Of a DNA stretch of 64,000 bases, positions 1 through 13,047 are shown piece after piece. Position 1 is the stretch's first letter; each line of letters opens with the position of its first letter. The translations under genes were made by a program, and so were the position numbers. The stretch is from Eudorina sp. 2006-703-Eu-15 (Eukaryota; Chlorophyta; Chlorophyceae; Chlamydomonadales; Volvocaceae): the NCBI GenBank assembly GCA_003117195.1, contig BDSI01000094.1:429601-493600 (forward strand). The letters are read 5' to 3'. The notes under the pieces are model-generated. The model did not search any database. It had not been told where the DNA came from and saw only the letters and a program-made list of their open reading frames with translations.

Positions 1-275
1 GCTTGGAGATGTTCCCAGGTGCGGTTACAAAACGTGAATCGAGCGCGTGAGGAAGTGGTGCAGGATAAAGCTGGAAGCTGCTACACGGCCGGGGAGCGGG
101 GCCTCGCGTAGCAAGTGTGAACGGTGGGCGGCGGGAAGCCTGCAGTATGGTAGGCGCAAGGGCTGAGACGGGTAGGAAGCCAACAGCAAGGGAAGGTGTT
201 GCGGCGGTCTCCTGCGTCACACAAAGAACATGTGGGTGGGCGCCGTGACACGTCCTCCTCCCTCCACTGTCGCAG

Positions 276-1554
276 ATTTCGTGCGGAAATGTGTCAACCT
301 CTCTGCGCAGAGCGGCCGCCTCATGGACTACACGGCGTTTGTGGTAGGTGACGTGTGCATGGGGTGGTGGGGGTTTGAGAGAGCCCGTGCGCGTGTTTGT
401 CTGGCCAAACAAAGGGCAGAGCGGAGGGAGCCCGTCGAGATGCCTTGGCATCCAGGATTATATTTTGCGGTCGTGGTTGCTTTCCACTGTTTAGGCGTGT
501 CTTTGCCACCACCTTCCTTGGCCCCGCCCAACCCGCGCATGCGTGTAGGAGATGTACACCGCCATTGCCCCCGTGCGCTGCCCCAACCTGATCCGCCTCC
601 ACGGCGGCGGCACAACCCTTCACGGCGGCAACGCAAGCTTGCATGGCAGCAGCAGCATCCGCCTGCGACACGACGGCACGACGATGGTGCTGCACCTGTC
701 GCCTGTGGGGGTGCCGCAGTCTAGACCGCCCAAGGACGAAGCCAACCTGAAGCAGGCGGTCGGGGACGTGCTGACGGGGCTCGCGGCGCTGCACGCGGCG
801 GGTGAGGTGGGAGGTGCAGTGCACGTGGCGTGCTCCATGTATCTGGGCATGTGTCGCTGTCATCATCACCACCACCAGCGGGGGCATACCGATAGACAGG
901 GCGGCACGGAGCCCCATCCTGTCGTGCCTGCACTGGCCAGAGCCGCATGGGTCCAAGGCAGGCGCCTGGCAGAAAAGTGCCCTCGACGGCTCCGTCGGAG
1001 CCGTGCACCCTCGACTCAGCAGACGCGGTATCTGATGCTGGTTCCCTTCTTGCAGGCTTCGTGCACCGGGACATTCAGTGGCGGAACGTGATCTGGCTGC
1101 CACCGGCCCCGCAGTCGTCGCCCGCCGGCTCGCTGGGCACCTACGTGCTGATTGACCTGGAGCACGCAGGCAAGTGCCGGGTACTTCGGTGGCCTTGCTG
1201 GCAAGTGTGGGGTACATAGGTGACCCTGCTGACACCAATGGTTGTGCAAGCTTCATCGTTGAACTGCTGCGAACTTGTTCCATGTGTTCGAACCGCCCCA
1301 CAGCGCGCGCTGACTGCACCGTGGACTTCCGCGAGTCAGAACTCCGGTTGAACTCGTGGCCGCACGACGGCATCCTGGACCCGGACACGGGGCGCTACAC
1401 GCGCCAGTCAGACCTGTGCCTGCTGGCGGTGCAGCTGATGGTGAACCTGCCGTTTGCGCTCAGCCACAGCGGCCAGCAGCTGCGGCTGAGCTTGACCAAC
1501 CGGCAGGTGACCAGCGCTGAGGCGGCGCTGCTGCACCCGTGGCTGGCAATGTGA
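276..1554 (+). CDS. Protein-kinase-like protein, 3' part (5' end outside the window)
   Basis: Four exons join in phase: 276-343, 549-801, 1056-1169 and 1340-1554, with a TGA stop at 1552-1554. The third exon carries the kinase catalytic loop HRDIQWRN, with catalytic Asp and metal-binding Asn, directly after LHAAGFV. It is followed by VLIDLEHA where most kinases have DFG. The last exon ends in the HPWL motif usual at the end of a kinase domain. The glycine-rich loop and catalytic Lys must lie upstream of base 276. The donor at 1170 is GC (gcaagt) rather than GT. HRDIxWxN together with DLEH resembles atypical kinases of algae, fungi and Crinkler-like proteins (family knowledge), probably active on Ser/Thr; the substrate is unknown. 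The kinase call is firm and the subfamily is not. Confidence 0.8.
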
Positions 1555-2013
1555 TGATGGAGGAAGCGTATGCCGACCGGTACCTCTGCCTTGTTGACCC
1601 TCCCTGCGTGAGGTAGGAGGTGCAGCGATGGCAGCTCAGCACCGAGAGGGGGGCAGGCAGATGAGGGGGAGCAACGGGTGCTCCCTGCGGAAGGGTGGTG
1701 GCGGCAGTGGTGGCGGTGGTGGGCTTGGATACAAGTTGGCGGTGGGACGGTCGGGCCGTCAACATCAGAGCACACAGAGAGCGAGTGTGGGCAGGGCTCT
1801 CGACTCAGCGTGGAGGTGCGCGTGAGGACTGACCGGTGGGGTAACACAAGCATTGGCCAGGCGTGGGCAGAGCGCCCCTCTGGGCGCGCGGCAGTAGCAG
1901 CTGCTGCCACGTGCGCGCCTTCTGAGGTTGGCGAGGCGCCGCCCATGGAGCGGTCTGTGGGACATGGCCGTGTTGGTGGCAATCACAGTCATGCATGGAG
2001 CGAGATGGGCCGC

Positions 2014-2125
2014 AGGTTTATTTGTGGCCGGCCGCCGCACGCCTCCCTCGCCCGCGGATGGAGGGCGCGGGAAGCCGCCGTCCATCCATCCGGAAGCAAG
2101 GCGGCGGCCGGCCACAAATAAACCT
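2014..2125. repeat. Foldback (inverted repeat, 25-bp arms)
   Basis: Bases 2014-2038 are perfectly reverse-complementary to 2101-2125, with a 62-bp GC-rich spacer. The outer arm ends read AGGTTTATTTGTGG and CCACAAATAAACCT. This could be a small foldback/MITE or an RNA hairpin in the 3' UTR of the kinase gene. No transposon gene is present. Confidence 0.8.
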
Positions 2126-2444
2126 ACCTCGTCTCCCCCGCGCGGGACGGTTGTTGTCACCGGGATGGGAGTTGGCGGACCAAGATGAAATCAAAGGCGG
2201 GCTGTCGCGGGGATTGGTTTTTTTTGGGGGGAGCCTTCGTTTATTTGCCGAGCGGGGATTCCCACCTCCCACACACCACTGCTCTTTATCGGGTCGCAAG
2301 TTGGGTCCTACATACGCGGTGTTGAGCCGTGTGTTGTACACCGACTGAGCTCTTGCAACAGCTCTTGCAACCGCTAGCTACAACCGGCAATAGCGACCCA
2401 GCAGGAAGGACTAAGGTCGCATCTGAGGCGCCTTCGTTCAACCA

Positions 2445-2449
2445 TGTAA
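2445..2449 (+). promoter_or_regulatory. Candidate poly(A) signal TGTAA
   Basis: TGTAA is the usual poly(A) signal in Chlamydomonadales. This is the first clear one downstream of the kinase-gene stop, but it lies about 890 bases away, so the assignment is tentative. Confidence 0.3.
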
Positions 2450-2997
2450 ATGTCTGCATGCTGGGCCATCAAGACTCATATCATGCAAAGAACAAGTAAA
2501 AAAACGAATCCACCAGGCAGGTCGCTCGGCGCTGGTGACACACAGTAATCAGGCAAGGGCCGCACGCCGCAATCGCCGCAACCGCTACACTCCTGCCCAA
2601 TATGAAACATTGTTGCGCCGTATCTCTGCGGCAGATGCACAGGCCGCATCCGTCCGTTGCCGCTGTCGTGCCACAACAACACTGCCAGTTGCGGGTCAAA
2701 CCAGTTCGTTCAGCCAAACTTGCGCGAACGACGCATGGAACAAAAGAAGTCAGAAGTGCCCCAACGTACAGCTTCCTTGCTAACAACGGTTTGTTAACAT
2801 ACTTAACGCCAGTGCACAATGATCAGGTGTTAAGTATTATAGGTAACATGTACGGTGAGGATGTCGTACGGTGACAAGCATCGATGCTACGGCTGTCTCC
2901 GAGGTCCACGGTAATATGTTTCGTTCAAATCTACGGCCCGGCCCGTTGATGACCACATGCGTGACATGCGTAAGTCCTCCGTGAAAATATATGTAAT

Positions 2998-3056
2998 GTA
3001 ATGTAACCGTTACGAGGTGGACCCGTATCCCGACCGGGTGTTCCAACGGGCCCAGA
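2998..3056 (-). repeat. Copy of a ~60-bp dispersed repeat
   Basis: Read on the minus strand it starts with CTGGGCCCGTTGGAACACC and ends in CGTAACGGTTACATT. Close copies lie at 8146-8202 and 14720-14781 (plus strand), and a head-to-head pair at 29748-29800. It looks like the end of a small DNA-transposon family. Confidence 0.65.
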
Positions 3057-3202
3057 AAGCTCGTAGGTGCCTCGTCTCATCAATCCCTACCAATATATGT
3101 GTACCCTGGAATCAAGATTCAACCCTGGATTCGTTGTTCAGCTGCTTGAGCTCATACTACAGGCAGGCTCTGCTAAGCTGGTGTACGGCAGCCGACACGT
3201 CA

Positions 3203-6200
3203 TCAACCGGTGGCGCCACTCGCCGGGCCGGCTGAGTCACCCTCCTCCTCAATCCGAGTGATTTGAATCACGAGGCGCGTGTTCACGCCCTCGACCGACG
3301 GGCCCCTGTCGATTGCGGTGTCCCCGGACTCCTCCCCGCTCGCTGAGGTGGCGGCGGCTGCGGCGGCTGCGATTGCTGCTGAGCCCAGGGTATTCGGCGC
3401 CAGGTGCGCCGACCCCGTAGCCTCGTCCGCCTCGACGGCTGTGGAGCCACACGCGCACCTCGCCAGCTGCACGCGCCGCTTGACCACGTGGCACAGCCCG
3501 CGCAGCCGCGCCCAGAGCGCCAACGTGAACGACAGAATCCTGCTGTCGTACTTGAGAGTAACGCACGCGATGAAACGCAGCGCGAAGCCGAGGCCGAACA
3601 AAACGATCAAAGCGGTGCGGAAGGTACCCTTGCAGTAGCCGCGCGCGAACGGGCCACTGCCGGAGATGAAGTGGAGTAGCAACTGCCAGGGGGCGTTGTC
3701 CTCGTCACCGTCAACCCTGGGCGGCTTGAGTAGTGCCGCGCTTCTTAGATCGCCGTTGAGCAAGTCGTCCGCGATCACTTGATCCAGGCCGCACATGCCT
3801 TTACTGTGCTGGATCAGCGCCACAACATTGCTGTGGGAGTCTAGGTACTGCTCCAATTCGGTTACTGACAACGCCTCAACAGCCCAACGGTTGTACGACA
3901 CACTCAGCAGTACCTCGGCCGGGGTTCCACGGGCGTCGGCGAGCGTGGGTGAGGTGACGCCGTTGAGCATTGCGCCGGCGATCAGGGTCAGCAGTACGGC
4001 AGTGGTTGGGGCGGCGGCCGGCGGGATCAGGGGTGTGACCGTCACCAAGTACGACAGCCCGGACGCCCACCACCAGACGCCCATGCTGATCATGTAGTAC
4101 GGCATGTACGGCGCACGTGGTACGGTCAGGATGTAGTACGGCAGGGAGAAGAAGACGGGCGCGACTACGATCCAGGGGACGTCCGCCACGCAACGCGCGA
4201 TGAAGTAGGCGGAGGGGGAAAGCCCGGACCCTCGTTCACGCTGCAGCACCAAACGGTTGGTCATAAACGTACGAAGGTGCTGTACGACAGCAAGTACGGC
4301 AAGGCACAGCATTGCCATCGCGACGTTGCCGGGCACGGCGGTAGGTCCCCAGACTCGGCCCTGGTTGGCGCCCACGGCGGCGGCGGCCGCCAGCAGCAGT
4401 GCCACCTCGAGCATACTGGCGGGCCAGAACATTCGGGTGGACTGGGGAGGTGGTTGAGAGGAGGGCACAATGGGAGGGCGAAGGAGGACAGATTTGCTTG
4501 GGTGATGTGCAAGAGGACTGGGCAGGTGTCCCGTCGCGTTCGGGTGACTAACATGCATGGGCGCGATCGTTCGCAGGTGGCATGGTGGCGCGTGGCATGG
4601 TGGCGCGTGGCATGGTGGCGCGGAAGGTACAACACGTTCGCAGTCACACGAGCAACATACGGGGGTTGTGCTGCGGGGGTAAGGGCTACTTGATTGAGTC
4701 AGCGGGGGGCCCCGCTGGCTCCCGCTGGAGATCCTCCCGATCAGAAGACCACTCATGGGGTCTGCCGTAGCGTTCATCCCTTCAAACCCTTTCGCCTCGT
4801 GCATCCACGCAGATAGATATCCGTTCCTCCAATCCATATATGTGCACCCGTTCATCGTGCATTCAAATGACGCGAGAACGGGCGGCTCTGGGTGATGCTG
4901 GTGTGGTGCTGGTGTGGTGCGGTGGTGGATGGCCCACCCACGAGTGGTGCGCCTATGGGGGCGACTTCTCTACGGGTCGTCGGCATTGCCGGCGTCCGGT
5001 GGACCCGGTGCATTGCCAAAACAGGCAACCCACCTGGAGCGATGCACGCCTCGTGAATACCCAGATCTGACGCAGCCAACTGGGTTCCTGCCGCCGTGAC
5101 GGCTGACCCCACAGCGCAGCTGTCCCGAGCAGCCGAGCAGCGCCGTCATCATCACCGTCCCCGTCCCCGCCCCTGCTGCCGCCGGCAATCGCTATCCGCG
5201 GACATGCGTCACTGACACTTCCGCCAGCGGCCCTCAGCAGCTCTGAAGTAAGGCTCCCGTCCAAGGATTGCTGCAGCTGCGGAACTTTTTGCTGTTGCTG
5301 CGGAGTTGTCGGCAGCGGCGGCGCCCCTGCCGCGGCCGCGATGAACCCGTCGGCAGCTGTGTAGCACAGGCTGCCGCTGTCGACCGACGCGAGCACGTTA
5401 TATTGAGCAAAGGGGCTGGGCGGCAGCATCATGCAGGGCGGTCCGCTTGGGGCGGGCGGCAGCTGCAGGGCGGGCGCTGGCGGGCCCGCCTTGTCCCCTG
5501 ACGACTGGGCGGCGACCTGTTGAGCAGCCGGGGCGGGTACGTAGTTGTTTGGTGGACGGGTGTGGATTATTGTTTGGCTGCGTGGCAGAGCAGTTGTCTG
5601 CGTACCCGAGTTTCTTGAATGAGAGGTGGTCGGGGTTGGTTGGGGTTGGTTGGGGTTGGTTGGGGTTGGTTGGGGTTGGTTTGGGGTGGTTGGGGGTGGG
5701 TGAGGATGGAGTCTATCTGATGTACCCACCGACCCGGCGCTGGGCGGCCGTACATGCCGTACATCGATCGACATCCCTCTCAAACGCAAACTGCTGCAGC
5801 GCCAAACCACATACGCCAAAACCGATTCTCGGTGTCCCCGTGTCATACCCATCTGAAACCAAACCTTTAGCAGCCTTTGACCCTCTGATGATATCCTTCA
5901 CCTGCACCCACCCCCCCACCACCCACGCACCCACAAACCAACCAAGGAAGCCACCCACCCACCACGTCCTCGCGCAGTGGGGGCTCCTTCACCTCCACAG
6001 CCACCACACCGTCTGCAGAGCCGCAGTGGCCGGGCGCATGTGCGGCGGCGCCCCGCGACCCCGAGGGATTCCCGGAGGTGCGGTGGTAGGGCGGCCCATC
6101 CCCGGAGATTCGGTGGAGGGCTGCCGGCCGCTCCCCGGAGGTGCGGGGGACGATGGGCGCGGCCGCATCGGGAAGCGGCGGCCTGCGCTGACGAGATGCA

Positions 6201-8454
6201 CAACTGGGGTCCGGCTGCTCCGCCGCGGAGCTGTTGCGGCGCAGCAGCCTAGGCAGCGAGAGCCCCTTCCGAAGGAGACGCTGTTCGGAGGTGGGCACGT
6301 TGGGGGGGGGGGGGTGAGGCGAGTGCGTGTTTTGGGGGGTGAGGTCGGGAGGTATAGGACATTGGTGGACATATTTATACTGCGCTGCTGCCAGAGCGAA
6401 TATCCGATAGAAACTCAAGCAAGATGCCTCCAGCAGCTGCTGCAAGCAATCCACTCACCCGCCAGGTGTGGGCCCCCAATGAACGCGCCCGGAGGTCCGC
6501 CGCCCCAGCTGCCAAGGACTGATCTTGCTGTTGCTGCTGCTGCTGCTGTGACTGCTGTTGCTGCTGCTGCTGTGACTGCTGCTGTGACTGGAGCTGCGGC
6601 GGGTGTTGATGGGACGGCGCCTTCTGGTACTGTTGACGCGGCTGCTGGGAGGAGTGCGCGCTCCTGAGCAGCGACGAGAACGGCCGCAGCAGCAGGCTGT
6701 TGGCGGCGCTGAGCAGAGTGTCACCCAGTGTCTTCTGCGCACGTTACATACAGAGCATCATGGCTTCATGGAATACCAGCAGTACGTATGTTGAAGGGAA
6801 CACCATATGTGGTCGAAGGGGATGTACGACACCATGTACTGTAAATATGGCACCATGTACGGTAAGTACGACACCATGTACGGAAACAAGAACACCATGA
6901 CATACACCGTATGCGATCCTTTAAAGGATACCATGTCCAGTACTGCGTACTCACCACGACACTGGTGCGCGCACTCACGCGGCCCTGCGGAGCCAAGACA
7001 CCCTCGCTAGGCCTGATCTCCAAGGTCTGCACTGTGAGCCTGTTGTCCTGTATCAAGTCCAGGGCCTCCAAGAGCTCCGTCACGGTGGCCGCCAGGGGGG
7101 GGCCCGGCACCCAGTACAGCGCCCTGCGCCCGCTGGGGGACCGCAGCCTGAAGGGCCGCAGCGTCGGGCCGTTGCTGCGGCCGCTTGTGGCGCGCCTCAG
7201 GGCGCATGAGTGCCGCAGGGCGGCGGCGGCACTTCCGCTTGTGTCTGGCTGCTGCGATGGCTTCTGATGCTGGGCGTGCTGCTGTCGGGGCTGATGCTGT
7301 TGGTGCTGCTGGTGCTGCAGCGATGGAGCCCGATCCGCCGGGAGGTGGTTGACGTCATTATTGTCGTCTTTGCGGCAGCAGCCCATGCCGCTGCCGCCAT
7401 CCGTGCAGACGTCCGCCTGCTGCTGCTGCGGCGGCGGCTCGCGCTGCCGGCGGCGTGTCGCCTCCTCCAGGATTCCCTGCACAAAGTCCTCCACCTGCGG
7501 CCCCTCGTGGCCCAGGTGCCGCAGCATCCGCAGCAGACCCCGGCGGTCCAGCATCCCGCCGTTCCGGGCGGCGCCGGGTCCAAGCATCATGTCGTACTCC
7601 TCCTCGATGACCAGCTGCAGCTCCTCCGTCAGGTTCGGAATCATCTTGCTGCCCTTGTGCCCGGGGCAGACGATACTACTACAGTTGGGGGTGCTGCTGA
7701 GCCCGACCCGCAAGCTGACGGAGGGGACCGCCGCGGCGGCGGCGGCGGCGGCGGCGGCTGCGGGGAGTGATGAGCTGACGCGGCTGCTGCTGCTGCTGGG
7801 CCGCAGAAGGTCGGACAGCTCGTTTGAGGATATGCCGTTCCGGTTGTAGCACTTCCCTGCGGGTATGGTGCGCGTGATAATGTATGAGGCCCCATGCCAG
7901 CAAGCGGCTCCACGCTGGGTAAAACATGGTATGGTGCTGCAAGCAAGCGCGCGGTGCGTGGACCCTACCTGACCTACCCGACCTGACCTACCCGACCTGA
8001 CCTACCCGACCTGACCTACCCGACCTGGCCTACCCGACCTGACCTACCCGACCTGACCTTGATGGTCGATTTATCTTGCTCGGCATCGGAGCCGCATGCG
8101 TGGGAGGTCATCTAGTGGGAAAGACACTGGCATTCGTCCCGGCTATCTGGGCCCGTCGGAACACCCGGTCGGGATGCGCGTCCGCCTTGTAACGGTTGCA
8201 TTCCCAGCACCCACCAAGGACCGCGCACACATCCACCTCCGCCCCTACCTATCTAGCGGGAGCAAGTCCACCTTATGTTCTACCATGAATCGATTAATTC
8301 GCCGGGCAAGGTGCATGAAGGTAGGATGGATGGACATACACAGGGGGCGACAAGCAACCAGGCGCGCGCGCGCCACTCATGTATGGATCTGGGTAAGGAA
8401 CAAAAGAGAAACCAAATCTTGATCTGGATCGATCATCTGGGTGTGGGGACGCGC

Positions 8455-8531
<77 letters not shown>

Positions 8532-11500
8532 ATGACGATGTCCAGGATCCGGTCAGCCACATTCTCGTTATCGGTGATGCTGTAACCCAGGCTCACAAAG
8601 TACGACTGCGCCATGCGGGCGTCCCCGTAGTACACACTCGCTCCTTGGCGGTTGAGCAGCACCACCTGTCAGTTGGTGGTTGATTGTTCGTTGGCGGTTG
8701 AAAGCAAAAGTTTCGGCGTCCATGCACACACAGGCGTAAGCGTTGGCGGGGGGCTTCGCTGCTGACATACAGCTTTTCCACCTTACATGACCTTTCCCGA
8801 AGGAAGCACTTCACGTATGTGCAATGCCGTTGCGCCAAGGCAGGGCGCAGGTACGCACCGGGTCAAAAGCTAGGTAGGTAGGTCGTGTGCGTGTATACGC
8901 ACACACGGTCATGTGTGGACTGTACTTCGTTGATAAGCCCTCCCCCCGCCCTGACCGGTCCAACCTTACAGCAGAACAGTACATGAACGGCAGGTGCTTG
9001 ACAGCCTGCTGTGTTGGCTGGGGGTTGGTTGCCGTATGTATGTAGGAGCAGTCACGGCGGGATCTGCACTGTATGTCCCTTATTATGTCCCGTATGTACC
9101 GGACCTTATCGAACAGCTCGTACACAGCTCGCCGGGGCTGGTGTACGACCATGATGACGTTGACCAGCCGCTCTCCCGCCATGTCAAACAGCGACAGCAG
9201 CACGTCGGAGCTGCATGTCGCGTCCTAGGAGGGCAGTGATGAGGGACAGCAGAAAGAGCGCTGGCAGTCCAGGCAGGTAAGCCAGGTACGTAAGGCAGGC
9301 GCAAGAGTGATGGCACCAGCACCGGCAACACCGTGCCGCCGACCAAGTGACGTGACGTACCGTGTGGGTTGAGCCCCCACGCAGATATCTAGAGCCATGG
9401 CCCACATGCATGGCAGCTGGCACGAGGTTCTTTCGTTTCACAACACTGCATCCACGGATACGACGAGCGGATCACGAGTGTATCACGAGTGATATCACGA
9501 GTGAGGCAGTAGTACATGGTCGTACAGGACTGTACGGTATTCGTAAGAAAAGCAACGACTGAACGAACGAAGATGCCGCACAGCAGGGTTTCTTTGCATG
9601 TCGCCGTGCACCCACCAGCCCGCTGGTGGGCTCGTCCAGCAGCAGCACAGGGGGCCGCGCCACCAGCTCCACGCCGATGTTGACGCGCTTTGCACGCAAC
9701 GGAGATAGACAAAGGCAGGGGTATCAACGTATCATTCGGCCGGCCGGGTAGTTGACGACAAAGATTATTACGTTGCGTGGCACGTGCTGTGATATGTCAG
9801 TGAGGCAAGGAATAGTAATGCCACCACGCGCCACGCGTGCTTGTGACTCGCCCGCGAGCAGGCCGCTGCTGATGACACATTATTTCTCGTCGGCACCACC
9901 CGCAGGCCGCCGGCGGCCGCGCGGTCCCGCCGACACCTTCGCAGCAGGTTCACAGTAAACGTGGAACTTCGCAAATGGTCGAACACGGCTTCAACGCTGG
10001 CAAATCACAAGGCGTGTGATTGATGGCCAACAAAAGAAGATTGTCGCTAGCTGTGTATGCGTTCACGTGCATCACGTGCATCATGCACCTATCTTGTCAC
10101 GTGACAAGTTGCCAACGAGGTACGGCGCCCCCTAGCTACCTCGTATCTACGGACAAGGGACGTGTCTCTCCCCTACGCACCTTTCGCTGGCCGCCGCTCA
10201 GGCTCCTGTCACTGATGCTCCCCACTCGTTGGTTCCGGAGCATCTTAAGATCCAGCATCCCAAGCACTTCCTCAATGAGCAACCTTCTCTCCTCCGTACC
10301 TGAATGTACGGCAGCTGCCGTACCGACCCCGCCCAGCCTGCTGTGGCTGGCCCCGAGCTTCGTGCTGCCGTACTCGTTCCCGCCGATTGGGAGATCCCCG
10401 GAGGGCTTGGGGGTCGTCGGAGCTATGGGGTGTTGGACCATTTGAGAGCTGACGGGATTTGGAGGGCTGGAAAGAACTTGGGGCCCCGAGAGTCTCGGTG
10501 CGCTGCTGGGCGGTCTCGGTAGCGCAGCCGCAGGTGCCGTGGCCCCAAGATCTGGGGCCTTGCCTCGTCCAGCTGCCAGGTGAGGCAACCTCAGTGCTGC
10601 GCTGAACTTGAGGTTCTCCCTGTGAGGTCATGTATGGTCCCCGCCCATGCAAAGGTTGGTTAGGGTTGGTTGGGGTTGGTTGGGGTTGGTTAGGGTTGGG
10701 TTGGAGCTAGCTAGGGTTTTGTGGGGTTGGGTTTCGTCGTCGGGCAGGGTCGGGTCGGCGGGCCGGAACGTGCGTGGACCTCGTGCTCTACGCGAGTCCT
10801 TCCTTTCCGTGTTCGCACCCCTCTATGCGTTCGTGCTAGAGATGTAGTCTGGCTGCTTGATTGTCTTTGCAGTGTTTGCATTAAATCAATGATAATGGTC
10901 CGCTCCCCCGCACCCGTGCCAAAGCCAGCAGCAGGCAAGCAACCGGCCCCGCCCCTGCCGCGATTCCTCGTGTGGCCCAACCACCAATACACTCACTGTA
11001 CAGTAAGCTCGGAGCAAAGGATGTCGTCTTGCGGCACGAACCCCGTCACTCTCTTTAGATCCCCCGGGTTGGTGACCTTTGCGCCGTTGACCCGCACCTC
11101 CCCGCCGTCAAGCGGCCAGTGGGTGGCGCGGCCCGCCAGCAGCGCCAATAGACTTGACTTGCCGCAGCCGGAGGGGCCCAGGATGGCGGACAGGTGGCCG
11201 GGCTCGAAAACGCCTTGTAGGTGGCGGCAAAAAATCCGAGAGGCGATTGGATCAATCCATAACAGTGCTGGCTCAATCAGCGAAAAGTGACCTTCATTTC
11301 TGGACACCATTGATGATCTTTCCCAAGCAAAAGCACAAAGTTGCTTGTAGCGGTCGGTGCGTGCGAAAACTGCTGCTGCGAGAAAGTGTTGCTGATTGAC
11401 CGATGCTGCGTGCACAGCAGTCTCATCGTCCCTTACGAATTATTAGTCATGTACGGCGGAACGAGGCAGCCTCCATTGCGTGTGCGCCGCGCGGTGCACC

Positions 11501-12982
11501 GGTTGCAAACGAAGAGCAGCAAGGCCTGGCGACGCTGTAGCATGTATGCATGCTGACATACAGACGCACGGCGGCGATACACAGACCTGCTGCCGCCCAT
11601 CACCGGGTCGTTCTCACCCGTAACCCCCTCCAGCACGGGCTGGCCCGAGCCCCTGCCGGGCCCCGCCCATTTGACGTCCGTCAGCTCCAGCTTCCGAGGC
11701 TGCACCCGCCAAACACTCCGCGTCGCAGGCGTGATGTGGCCGCCGTTAAAACGCGCTGCGGATGGCACGCGGCACATACATGCACGGCGCTTGCTTCGGA
11801 TGCATGGCAGGTAAGCGACATATGCACGGCGCGCGGCGTTCGTGTGGCAAATGTAAACAGGACCCGTAGGTATGCACCCAAGGAGGATACGCGACCATCA
11901 TGAATGGAGCTAGATAGCGCAGGCGTTAAAGCCTACCTCTTGCTTGCTTGCCAGCAGGCGAGGCATATGCATCACTGGGCAGAATGAAGTAACCAACGTA
12001 GCCAGCGTACCTCTCTTTTGCATCACTGGGCGGAATGAAGTAACCGACGTAGCCAGCGTACCTCTCTTTTGCAAGGTACCCATGCCCTCTCGTGGTGCAA
12101 GTTGCTTGTGTTTGGTGTGTACGGCTCCAGAGGACGCTTGCCGAGTGCCCATTGAGGAGCCCGGAACACCGACCCTCGTGAGAATCACATCACTTCCATT
12201 ACCGGTATCCAGCGGCCGCGCCGCTCCCAGCTCTGTCTGCGTACCAGCCCTCCAGCCCCAAACCCCCGGGGGCTACTGCAGCTAGAAAGCCAATCCACCC
12301 GGCAATGATCTGCAAGCAAGCAGATGTATGCTCGTCCCCCGCCACCAGCTGGGCAGTGGGCGCAGCGCCATCTTTTTCCCTCCGATGACTACCGTGCGTG
12401 TGCACGCGCTTGCTGCCGTTGATGGCCACATACATGTAATGCAGGTTATGGCTGGTTAGTAGTTGCCTGCTTGCCTGCTCACCTATGAAGCGCCACATCG
12501 TGCGCGCCGCCCCGGATCGTTTGTCCTGATCAGCCTTGCTACGCAGGGCCTGCGTGTTGCTTGTGTCCATGCCCGCCACTATGAGTCCCATCACCAGCAC
12601 CGAGAGCGCAAGGCCGCAGAAGATGGCCACCACCGCGGGCCAGATGGCGGGCGCTCCGGAACCGGCACCGCACAGCGTCAGCGGCGGGCAGGCCACGGGC
12701 GCGATGCTCTCGGCACGGCAGTAATGCCCCGGCGGGCACAGGAGCTCCAGGGACGGGTCGGGGCAGTAGTAGCCGGCCCTGCGGCTCGCGATGCATGGCA
12801 GGGGAGTACGGGCAGGGCGGATTCGCGTTTGCCACAACGTAGCTCCTCGTCACACGGGTGCGGGTCCACGCAAGCGGGTGTGTGTTGTATGTGTTTGCTT
12901 TTGTAACGGGTACAAGGTAGACCTCCCCTGTGTGTGTTTGTAACGGGTACAACGCGGGCCCCCGTGTGTAGATAAGAGACGC

Positions 12983-13047
<65 letters not shown>

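Larger units (their letters stand above)
1555..3202. other. Intergenic: 3' flanks of two convergent genes
   Basis: This lies between the kinase stop and the ABCG1 stop, so it holds both 3' UTRs. Small open frames here have poor codon use and no recognisable motif. The supported contents are the foldback at 2014-2125, a TGTAA at 2445-2449 and a repeat copy at 2998-3056. Confidence 0.6.

Noticed and set aside
5632..5700. Telomere-like sequence
   Set aside because: The GGTTGGGGTT unit differs from the TTTTAGGG/TTTAGGG telomere repeats of this algal group and lies inside an intron.
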